From contig VJWM01000025.1 in NCBI GenBank assembly GCA_010909165.1, positions 3,038,001 to 3,102,000 on the forward strand: 64,000 nucleotides of DNA, written 5' to 3'. Source of the DNA: Anthoceros angustus (Eukaryota; Streptophyta; Anthocerotopsida; Anthocerotales; Anthocerotaceae). Every line of letters starts with the position of its first letter. Positions within the stretch are counted from its first letter, which is position 1. A program made the position numbers and the translations under genes. The notes beneath the pieces were generated by a model, which was given only the letters and a program-made list of their open reading frames with translations, did not search any database and had not been told where the DNA came from. Positions 21,550-30,850 of this stretch are shown in pieces.

Positions 21550-22140
21550 TTAGCAGGAGCCATTGATAGAAATAGTGAATTCTACAGGCAGCAGTGTACA
21601 CTGGGTCCTCTCCCTAACCTGCCGGTTACACTCTCAAGACAGAGAGCAAGTCCTCTTCCTTACAGGTTACACTCTTGAGACCGAGAACAAACGATGATTA
21701 TTGTAGGTTGTTATCCTGCGCTACCTGTTTTTATCGTTCAGCTTGTTGCTGTGGCAGCAATTGTTTTCCTGGTGGCACAACACGTTCTGTTCGGTCTTGC
21801 TTTCTTTGTAATCAGGTCACCATGCGTTTGCCAATTGCCAGTGGTAGATACTGAGATTCGAGTGTGTGATCACCTTTGTAGGGTCTCATTTTAACGGGAA
21901 CCATCGATGGTGAAGGAGGCTCCACAGGCAGCGGATGCAAGGTCCCCTCCTCCTTAGGTTGTTACACTCTCAGAAAAAGGCAGAGCACACGATTATTGTA
22001 CGTTACAATCCTGCGCTACCTGTATTTCGTGCTCCTTAATTTCCTACAGGCACAACACGTCCTCTTCGCTCTTGCTTTCTTGTCCAGTCATCAGAGGTAG
22101 AGACTGAGACCCTAGTTTCATCACGTGCGCAAGGCTTCCT
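21550..22140. repeat. Diverged tandem duplication of a non-coding segment of about 250-350 bases
   Basis: Two copies (about 21550-21895 and 21897-22140) share ordered blocks: gagccattgatag / gaaccatcgatgg, ctacaggcagcag / ccacaggcagcgg, ggttacactctcaagacaga / gttgttacactctcagaaaaa, atcctgcgctacctgt, ggcacaacacgt and tcttgctttctt. The second copy is shorter through internal deletion. No protein similarity is seen in either. Confidence 0.75.
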
Positions 22141-22646
22141 TTTAGTTTGTGTCTATCCACCAGTAGAGGCATCCAAATTTGATTTGGACACAGATAATAA
22201 GCATAAGACGGGTAATGGAAAACGTCAAAGGACATCTCAAGTTCAGTCGCAGCCGGTCTTCACCCCTGAGGAATTGCAAAGACGTGGCCTCTGTCCAATA
22301 TTGCAAGAACGTGTTTTAAAGTTACAAAGTTTTATTTTTATGTAGAGAAGAAGGTAGCTCTTTATTGATATTTTTCACATAGATTGTCCTCCCCTAGATA
22401 ATATTAACGACTATAATAATGAGATGAAAAATGAGGCATCCAACACCACACTGATAGAGAGTTTTATCTATCTTCTCCTTCTCTTCTTCAGTTGTAGGAC
22501 TGATCTCCTTTAAGAGCTTCTCATTAAGCACCATTGGTGTCTTCACAGGCTTGCACTCTTGCATTCCAAAGCGCTTTAGGACATTCTCAACATATGTCCT
22601 TTGGCTCAAAGAGATCTTCTTGTTAGTCCTGTCTCTTATTACTTTT

Positions 22647-24607
22647 ATCCCTAGATAGTAATGAAGTTCACCTAGATCCCGCATATCAAAACTATCATTG
22701 AGACTCTTCTTCGTACTGTCTAAGAGTTCCAAATCATTGCAAACAAGAATTAAATCATCCACATAGACAGCAATGATCATCATGGACTCTCCTACTCTCT
22801 TCACATAGATATTCCAATCTCCATTGGTTTTTTTGAAACCTCTAACTTGGAAGAACATGTCAATCTTAACATACCAGGCAAGTGCAGATTGCTTAAGACC
22901 ATAGAGTGTCTTTAGCAATTTACATACCCTTCTTCCAAATCTCCATTGAGAAACGCAGTTTGGACATTCATGTGATGTATCTCCAGATCCATGGTAGCTG
23001 CTATTGCTAAGAGTATACGAATGGATGTTATCTTAGCAACAGAGGAGAAAGTGTCGGTGTAGTCAATACCTGGCACTTGTGTACATCCCTTTCCCACCAG
23101 CCTTGCTTTGTATCGCTCTATGCTCCCATCAGCGTTGTGCTTGATCTTGAACACCCATTTGGATCCTATGCACTTCCTTCCTTGGGGTAGAGGAGTGATT
23201 TCCCAAGTCTTGTTCTTGATAAGTGAGTTATACTCACTATCCAGGGTTTCTTTCCACTCCTTCGCCTTTGGCCCATCCAAGGCTTCCTTCAAGCTTTGCG
23301 TCTCATCAGCATCTGCCAACATAGCCTCTTCGCATTTGCATGCATTCATGGACTCCAAAATTTTCAAGGTTTCCATCGCCTTGATGATCTCCCGATCCGG
23401 GTCGGCTCCTCTTGGATTCTTCGATCTCGCTCCTCTTCATCATCCTCGATATCCGGGCTTCTCCACCTTCTATATCACCTTGTGGTAGAGGTTGCTCATG
23501 CTCGTGAACAGTTGAGCATGCTCAAGAGTAGGTTGCTCAAGTACCAAGTCTTGTGCTTCTTCACGCTCCCTCACCTCCTTGATAACAACTTGCGTTGCTC
23601 CCACTCCTTTGTTAGGTTCCACAACCTCATGAAAACAACATCCCTAGAAAGTAATGAAGTTCACCTAGATCCCTCATATCAAAACTATCATTAAGACTCT
23701 TCTTACTCTCTAAGAGCTCCAAATCATTGCAAACAAGGATTAGATCATCCACATAGACAATGATCATCATGGACTCTCCTACTCTCTTCACATAGATGTT
23801 CCAATCTCCATTGGTTTTCTTGAAACCTCTAGCTTGGAAGAACTTGTCAATCTTAACATACCGTAAGTGCAGTTGCTTAAGACCATAGAGTGCCTTTAGC
23901 AATTTACATACCCTTCTTCCAATCTCCATTGAGAAAGCCTTGGTTTGGACATCCATGTGATGTATCTCCGGATCCATGGTAGCTATTGCTAAGAGTATAC
24001 GAATGGATGTTATCTTAGCAACAGGGAGAAAGTGTCGGTGTAGTCAATACACTTGTGTATATCCCTTCCCACCAGCCTTGCTTTGTATCGCTCTATGCTC
24101 CCATCGGTTGTGCTTGATCTTGAACACCCATTTGGATCCTATGCACTTCCTTCCTTGGGGTAGAGGATTTCCCAAGTCTTGTTCTTGATAAGTGAGTTAT
24201 ACTCACTATCCGAGCTTCTTTCCACTCCTTCGCCTTTGGCCCTTCCAAGGCTTCCTTCAAGCTTTGCTCATCAAGATCGCCAACATAGCCTCTTCGTACT
24301 TGCATGCATTCATGGACTCCAAAATTTTCTGCGAAGGTTTCCATCGCCTTGATGATCTCCTGATCTGGGTCGGCGGCTCCTCTTGGATTCTTGATCTCGC
24401 TCCTCTTCATCATCCTCGATATCCGGGCTTCTCCACCTTCTATATCACCTTGTGGTAGAGGTTGCTCATGCTCAGGAACAGGTTGAGCATGCTCAAGAGT
24501 AGGTTGCTCAAGAACCAAGTCTTGTGCTTCTTCACGCTCCTTCAACTCCTTGATGACAACTTGCGTTGCTCCCACTCCTTTGTTAGGTTCCACAACCTCA
24601 TGAAAAC
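22647..24607. repeat. Tandem duplication of the RT-plus-linker segment, unit about 990 bases
   Basis: The segment starting ctagatagtaatgaagttca at 22651 recurs as ctagaaagtaatgaagttca at 23644. The two copies then run in parallel through the RT motifs, the acidic linker and the phrase cacaacctcatgaaaacaac. The joint near 23641 places the linker end directly against the RT interior. The six bases atccct occur at both parental breakpoints (22647 region and 25430 region) and once at the joint. The copies differ by base changes and by many deletions of 1-6 bases. Confidence 0.9.
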
Positions 24608-26015
24608 AACATCCTCGAAAATGATTTTCTTGGTTGTAGGGTTGTATAATCTATACCCTTTACCTCATCGAATACCCAAGCATGATGCACTGGATGCCTT
24701 TAGGATCCCACTTGGTTCGGTTTTGCTTTGGAACATGAGCATAAACCTCGAACCAAAGATCCTAAAATGACTCACGTTAGGTTTGACACTGACCATGCCT
24801 CCTCCGGGTCATTCCAGTCTGACCTTGGTTGGAACTCTATTCAAAACATGAGTTGTCAGAAACGCCTCTCCCAAAAGCGTACCTCCAACCCACTTTGATG
24901 GAGCATGCACTTGGCCGCCTCCACTAGGCTCCTTAGCTTGCGCTCCGCCACTCCATTTTGCTCCGGTGTGTGAGGAATTGTTAGTTGCCTCCGAATGCCA
25001 TGCTCCTTGCAAAAGCTTTTGAATTGAGAAGAGATGTATTCTCCTCCATTGTCACTCCTAAGTCTTGAGGCATTCTCCACTTTCGTTCTCCACCAAGGCT
25101 TTCCACTCCTTGAATGTCTTGAACACTTGGACTTCTCCTTCAAAAGGTATGTCCAACTCCTCCTTGTGAAGTCATCCACAAACACTAGAATGTAGCGGCT
25201 CCTCTTGGATTCTTGATCTCGCTCCTCTTCATCATCCTCGATATCCGGGCTTCCACCTTCTATATCACCTTGTGGTAGAGGTTGCTCATGCTCGAGAACA
25301 GGTTGAGCATGCTCAAGAGTAGGTTGCTCAAGAACCAAGTCTTGTGCTTCTTCACGCTCCTTCAACTCCTTGATGACAACTTGCGTTGCTCCCACTCCTT
25401 TGTTAGGTTCCACAACCTCATGAAAACAACATCCCTGAAAATGATTTTCTTGGTTGTAGGGTTGTATAATCTATACCCTTTACCTCATCGGAATACCCAA
25501 GCATGATGCCGGATGCCTTTAGGATCCCACTTGGTTCGGTTTTGCTTTGGAACATGAGCATAAACCTCGAACCAAAGATCCTAAAATGACTCACGTTAGG
25601 TTTGACACTGACCATGCCTCCTCGGGGTCATTCCAGTCTGACCTTGGTTGGAACTCTATTCAAAACATGAGTTGTCAGACCTCTCCCAAAACGTACCTCC
25701 AACCCACTTTGATGGAGCATGCACTTGGCCGCCTCCACTAGGCTCCTTAGCTTGCGCTCCGCCACTCCATTTTGCTCCGGTGTGTGAGGAATTGTTAGTT
25801 GCCTCCGAATGCCATGCTCCTTGCAAAAGCTTTTGAATTGAGAAGAGATGTATTCTCCTCCATTGTCACTCCTCAGAGTCTTGAGGCATTCTCCACTTTC
25901 GTTCTCCACCAAGGCTTTCCACTCCTTGAATGTCTTGAACACTTCGGACTTCTCCTTCAAAAGGTATGTCCAACTCCTCCTTGTGAAGTCATCCACAAAC
26001 ACTAGAATGTAGCGG
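24375..26015. repeat. Tandem duplication of the linker-plus-integrase segment, unit about 825 bases
   Basis: The run from ggctcctcttggattcttga (24376) through the linker and the integrase core to acactagaatgtagc recurs from 25197 to about 26015. At the joint (25195-25205) the integrase end agaatgtagcg is fused to the linker start gctcctcttgg. The parental sequences share gctcctc at the breakpoint. This is a second, independent duplication overlapping the first, so the linker is now present three times. Confidence 0.9.
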
Positions 26016-27431
26016 GCTCCTCCATGGGTAGGGTTCTTCATTGGTCCACACACATCGGTGTGTACAAGTTCCAACGCCTTTGCCGCTCGACGCGCTCCAA
26101 TCCTTGGGAACTTGGTTCGGTGAAGCTTTCCCATCATGCACCCTTGGCACAACCGCGGCTCACCAATATCTTTCAAATCCAAGCCGGTCACCATTTGTTG
26201 ATTCTTCATCATCTTGATGTTGTCCACTCCAGTGTGCCCCAAGCGTTGATGCCACAAATCTACTTAAGTGAGCTTGACACAAATGTGCAAGCTTGTTGAT
26301 CACCTACGGAAGCACACAACTTGTAGAGATTGCCTTCCAACACCTCGAGCTATCACCTTGACATTAGGTGATTCGGTTGCTCGGGTTGGATCGACATCCT
26401 CGAGTTGAACACAATCTCATTCCTGGTCGTGATTCTTGCTCGAAAGAAGATTCTTCGCAAGACCAGTGCACATGGTGCACATCCTTGATTGTACCTTTGG
26501 ATGGTCCTCCGAGTTGAACTTTAATCACACCTCTTCCTTTGATCTCGTGTGACCTATTGTCTCCAAGCGCCACTTTATGCCCCGCATTTCTTCATAGCTT
26601 GAGAACCAAGGCCGATTGTAGGTGAAGTGTTGAGATGCTCAGTCGAGGTACAAACTCTCATCCTTCTTTGATGGGAGTCGTACTCTTTCTACGGTTGAGA
26701 CATGAAAGATGTTCTTCCTTCTCACTCACTTGATTGGCTTGTGACTCCTTTCCTTCTTCTTCAAGTCACCAACCTTGTCCTACAATCCTTGGCATAGTGA
26801 TTAGGCTTTTGCAATAATGGCAAGTACCCACACCTTTTCTTCGCACCTTTTCTCCTTGATCCTTCTTGAGTTGGCTTGTGAAGTCTTCCCACGCGTTGTT
26901 CCCTTCTTTGAGAAGAGCACCAAGTCTCCATTCTCTTCTTTCTTGAAGGAATTCTCTAGCTCCTCTTGTAGGAGCAACCCAACCAACTCATCCAACGTTG
27001 GTGGTTTGTCGCTTGGACGCATCGCTACCGTCGTTTGAAGGCCAACACAAATTGCTTGTATGCGGATGGTAAGCTACTTAGCAACACTACAATAACCTTT
27101 CTTTCAAAAGTTTTGACGTCCGTCGCCTTCATTTGATCCACTAAGTTCTTCAACTTGTTCACGAGTTGTTGAATGGTGTCACCCTCGACCATCTTGAAGT
27201 TGGCGAATTGTTGCTCCAATAGCATCTCATTTACCAAGCTGTTCTTCTCATACGTATTGCAGAGGGTCGTCCACGCTGCTTTTGATGTTGCACACTCACT
27301 CAATTGAGAGAGTATGTCATCGGACACATAGAGGAGAATCGTCGCCAACGCTCGTCCATCTTTCTCTGTCCACTTGGTGGGTGTTTCTCGAGGCCATTGT
27401 CGACAAACTTCCATAGTCCTCGATGAGAAGC

Positions 27432-27700
27432 ATCTTCAACTTCCACAATGTGAAGTTCGTGTCTCCAAACTTCTCCACTAGACGTGTCTCCATGAAGTTC
27501 GTGTTCCAAACTTCTTCACTTCAACTTCCACAATGTGAAGTTCGTGTCTCCAAACTTCTCCACTAGACGTGTCTCCATGAAGTTCGGTTCCAAACTTCTT
27601 CACTTCCACAATGTGAAGTTCGTGTCTCCAAACTTCTCCACTAGACGTGTCTCCATGAAGTTCGTGTCTCCAAACTTCTCCACTAGACGTGTCTCCATGC
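27432..27700 (-). repeat. 42-base minisatellite derived from the start of the copia gag gene
   Basis: The unit encodes, on the minus strand, METRLVEKFGDTNF (14 codons). It appears about five times between 27432 and 27700, sometimes as clean head-to-tail copies (27616-27700) and sometimes with the following TLWK codons and a short linker between. The last copy leads straight into gag proper. The repeats amplify the gag start itself, not unrelated DNA. Confidence 0.85.
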
Positions 27701-27784
27701 TTGTCGACGCCATGCTTAGTTTCCCTACAATTGATCTTGAAGACCAAAGCACCTCACTCACATGCACTACAAGGATTAAGGATT

Positions 27785-27915
27785 ATTGCACACAAGTTCT
27801 CACAAGCACAAGGCTAAGAACTATACAATATGACTTGATTCAAGCATCTAGATTGCACACAAGTTCTCACAAGCACAAGGCTAAGAATTATGCAATAGGA
27901 CTTAAATCAAGCATC
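27785..27915. repeat. Two-copy tandem repeat of about 65 bases
   Basis: The unit ttgcacacaagttctcacaa, continuing gcacaaggctaagaa and ending tcaagcatc, occurs at about 27785-27849 and 27850-27915 with a handful of differences. It lies between the gag minisatellite and the LINE tail, probably in the former copia leader. Confidence 0.88.
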
Positions 27916-27936
27916 CACATAATAGAGCAACAACAA

Positions 27937-29490
27937 CTTTATTTATGTCCACTAAGGATGGGAGAACCATCATGGGACGAGAGATAATCTGGTAAAGAGG
28001 TTTAAAACCGAGTACACTTACGCACGTCGAACTAGAGAAGCAGACTGTATGAGGGAAGCGAGAAAGAAGGCAAAGACTACAAGGAGTCCAACAAGGATGC
28101 CAAGATCAAGAAGCTCGAGAGACATAGTCCGAGCCTAGGAATGTGGAAAGAGAAAAATCAAGCAATGGAGCACATTCAAAAGAAGAAATGTGAGGCCGAA
28201 TATCGGCATAGGCGGGACAATAAAGAGGAAGTGTGATTGATTCGGGATCCAAGGAGCAAAGCTTGCGGATCCTATCGTCTTGGGAGGGGTAGGCTTGAGC
28301 CAGCAGTCGGTCTCAATCCGGAGGTGGTGGGAGCTAACACGAAATTGACCTATGAGTGTGCGGAGTTTGAAGGAAAGGGGAGGCGAGGTAGCGGGGTAGG
28401 AAATTTACGGAGGAGGATTAACTCGGAGCTCGTCTTTGTAAGCGGAGTCTAGAAGTGAGAGGGGAAAAGGAAGAGGGGACGGTGAGGCGAAGGTATCTTA
28501 ATTTAAGGGCCTGAATGGAGTGGTTGGGGGATGTGAGAAAGGGGAGTTGGGAGGAGGGAGAGGCCAAGCGAGGAGTCGAAAAGGTTCAAACTCGAATCTT
28601 CTAAGCCGGTTGGCTTGAGAAAGCCAAAGAAAGAAGCTTGTGGGTCGATGTTGAGCAGGCGGCGGAGGACCTAAAGGCAAGGAGGAGGTAAGGGGATCCA
28701 AAATGGGATTAGCAATATCAAGGAGGTGGAGGCGGTAAAGAAAGGATGAGAGGCGAAAAAGGCCATCAAGTTCGAGGGAAAAGGCTGCAAATTCGTAAAG
28801 GAGGATGGGTAATGGAGTTGAACGCTTACAAGCAATGTGAGCGGAGAAAGGAAGATTGAACCCTTTCCACCTTCGCCCAAGAAGAAGGAAAGATCCGGCC
28901 CCAAATTTCAGCGCCATACAAGGCGGAGGGAATTACCATAGTGTTGAGCAGTGCTTAGAAGATTGATATCCTCAAGATTCATCCTCAGATAAAAGAACGG
29001 CGCAAAGCACGCATGAGCCCATCCCTTGGTAGCGGAGGAGGCGAGGAGGTCCGATTAAATTTAGGACCGAAAATAGTGATACCAGATAAGTATAGGATCG
29101 AACCATCTCCACCTCGACCATCATAATAAAATTTGCAATCACCCTTGTAATCCCGAGTGTTGAACCGCATAATCTTGGTCTTGCGCAGATTGACAAAGAG
29201 ACCCTTGGTTTTACAAAAAAGGGATAAAACATCTAGTTGCTTTTGCAGGCCCTCCGGGGAATGAGATAAAAGAACAATATCATCCGCATATAGGAGGATA
29301 GGAATACTTTCCAGAAATAGCCGAGCACCAGGGTCGCCAGATCGAAGAAGCCATTCCTCAAGCTCATCAATATACAACCCAGACAAAGGGTCGCCCTCGC
29401 GAACGCCAAGTTGGATAGGGATCTGGTGGGAAGACAATCCACGGGGAGTCTTGATTCGAGCAAAGACCCTTCGAGCAACGAGAACTCTAC
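27937..29490 (-). mobile_element. 5'-truncated, degenerate non-LTR retrotransposon (LINE)
   Basis: On the minus strand the element opens inside the reverse transcriptase (IPIQLGVREGDPLSGLYIDE; a few residues are missing after PLS). It carries the catalytic motif ILLYADDIVLLSHSPEGLQK and then GLFVNLRKTKIM. Downstream blocks (RRWKGFNLPFSAHIACKR near 28860, LELDGLF) look like the thumb region. Near 28200 LDPESI ... YCPAYADIR resembles the C-terminal zinc-knuckle segment of plant LINEs. The 3' end is cccatgatgg ... tccttagtggacataaataa followed by agttgttgttg, a trinucleotide tail at 27937-27950. Stops and frameshifts are frequent. Its 5' end abuts the tail of a SINE-like element. Confidence 0.8.
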
Positions 29491-29645
29491 AAGAAGAAGA
29501 AGAAGAATTTTATTTAAGTCCACTAAGGACGGATTTCCGTCATGGGACTTGGTACTTAACAACTTGTACCATGGTATGCACCCCATCTAAGTACCGATCC
29601 AAGCGCAGGATGCTTAATAATCACGTTTGTGTCCATTTGGCCTAA
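29491..29645 (-). mobile_element. SINE-like element, copy A, with a (CTT)n tail
   Basis: On the minus strand the element reads ggccaaatggacaca ... agcatcctgcgcttggat ... accatggtacaagttg ... cccatgacgg ... ccgtccttagtggacttaa, then a tail of ttcttcttcttcttcttg. The last 45 bases before the tail match the 3' end of the neighbouring LINE almost base for base. The same ordered blocks are found at 42191-42440. No protein is encoded, and no clear pol III boxes were found in the 5' part. Confidence 0.65.
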
Positions 29646-30150
29646 GCCATTTGGACACACAAGGCTCTCCAACATGGTTTGGATACCATATTAGGAAAAG
29701 AGTTGAGCCTTTATAGAGAGGGAACACAATACTCCCATACAATATGGGTTATATGCACTAGGCACACTAGATACTAGCACACAAGTACACAAGAACACTT
29801 GCACACACCACACGCCACAAGTAGGTGGGCTTGGCCTTATATAGTCCTAGCCTTGGATCCTATTGGTCACTGGACCTTGAATCCTTTAGTCACTTGACTT
29901 GCCCTTTACTTTTGGACTTTCTACAAGATACTCTCTAGAAGATGCATCACTTTCAAGCAGGGTGTCATTTTGACCGAGTACTATCTCAGCCCCCGGACCG
30001 CCTAGCCTGGCTACGCTCGGTCCCGGACCGAAGAGGGACAGTGCCTTTTTGCGACCCTTGGGCACTAAATATAAGAAATATTAAATAAATAATTTATAAA
30101 TAGTAATATAAAAGACTGCAGACTGCGGAGTCCGTAGACTGCAAGTCCGT
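29646..30150. other. Possible LTR or promoter remnant
   Basis: On the minus strand a TATA box (ggactatataaggcc near 29840) is followed about 170 bases later by tggtatcc (29675-29690), which shares its first seven bases with the initiator-Met primer site tggtatcagagc of copia elements. This would fit the 5' LTR of the copia element, but no second LTR copy exists in the window. The stretch 29990-30150 shows nothing recognisable. Confidence 0.3.
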
Positions 30151-30219
30151 AGAGTGCCCTAAAAATAACAAACTTAAAAGTACTTGAAACTTTCAAGTTT
30201 GTTATTTTTAGGGCACTCT
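30151..30219. repeat. Near-perfect inverted repeat (30-base arms, 9-base loop)
   Basis: The arm at 30151-30180 (agagtgccctaaaaataaca ...) is the reverse complement of 30190-30219 with a single mismatch. The shorter phrase ggcactcttcat recurs as ggacactcttcat at 30237-30249. It could be a MITE end, a foldback or a hairpin RNA source. No target-site duplication was recognised. Confidence 0.9.
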
Positions 30220-30360
30220 TCATTACATGCTTTTAGGACACTCTTCATATTTTATAATATGTTGTAATAAATCACTTGTAACAGCAGGTTTGCATGTGGG
30301 AAGATAGCTCCATGCGCAGATCCAAGAACAAGGGCTTCATCACTACTGCATCACTCCACA

Positions 30361-30850
30361 TTGGAGCATCACATATGCATGGTGGATCTCCAGGGCCGTA
30401 CCGGGCGACTAGTTGAGGCTCTTGCTTTGGTCAGGAGAATGGCTGTGCTGCCCACTGCTGCAGTTTGGCACACTCTGTTGGGTGCTTGTTGGAAGTGGAG
30501 CAACGTGGAGGTGGGATGTCATGCTTTCGACCAAGCAGTGAAGCTAGACGAGAAAGACGCTTCAGCGTATGTTTTGATGTGACACATATACACCAGTGCC
30601 GAGATGTGGGAGCAGGCACACAATATGCAGGCGAGGAGGGTGAGGACCAGAGCATGGAAGCAGCCGGGTCAGAGCTTGTGGGCAGACATGGACAAGCAAG
30701 TGCATACTTTTTCAGTTGAGGATGAGAAGCGGCCTCAGAGTAAGCCAGCATTGCCTCTGAGTAAGACAATGCTGGCATAGGCATTTCCGAGAATGGAGAA
30801 AAAAGGATATGTGCCACATCTGGCCACTTCACAGGCAGACATATGTGACG
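30361..30850 (+). pseudogene. C-terminal remnant of a PPR (E/E+ type) gene
   Basis: The phrase MVDLQGRTGRLVEALALVRR, then WHTLLGACWKWSNVEVG and AVKLDEKDASAYVLM, is the end of a PLS-class PPR protein (last PPR and E motif). A stop at 30580 interrupts VLM-HIYTSAEMWEQA. The later phrases MDKQVHTFSVEDEKRPQ and MEKKGYVPHL are the E+ motif and start of a DYW domain, separated by another stop near 30778. The rest of the DYW domain is lost. It is a decayed copy, not the source of the intact gene at 59898, which differs in sequence. Confidence 0.8.

Larger units (their letters stand above)
22394..27493 (-). mobile_element. Degenerate, rearranged Ty1/copia LTR retrotransposon
   Basis: Reading on the minus strand, gag starts at 27493 (METRLVEKFGDTNF, then TLWKLKM). 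It continues with SQLSECATSKAAWTTLCNTY and LSSLPSAYKQFVLAF (27025-27414), then a degraded zinc-knuckle/protease part (26400-27020). The integrase has the HHCC-type zinc finger WHQRLGHTG ... CQGCMMGK and the core RSDNGGEYISSQFK ... PEQNGVAERK (25630-26250). After an acidic linker comes the reverse transcriptase, with KWVFKIKHNADGSIERYKAR and VDDLILVCNDLE, the latter holding the catalytic YVDD. The order gag-integrase-RT is the copia order. RNase H is cut off near 22394, and no matching pair of LTRs was found. Many small indels break every frame, so the element is dead. Its RT and integrase parts are present more than once through internal duplications. Confidence 0.92.

Noticed and set aside
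23108-25741. Several plus-strand frames (phrases such as HSFVRFHNLMKTTS) repeated across the copia region
   Set aside because: They are antisense shadows of the duplicated copia linker and integrase sequences.
29680-29990. Complete 5' LTR of the copia element
   Set aside because: Only a TATA box and a seven-base primer-site match are visible, and no second LTR copy is present in the window.
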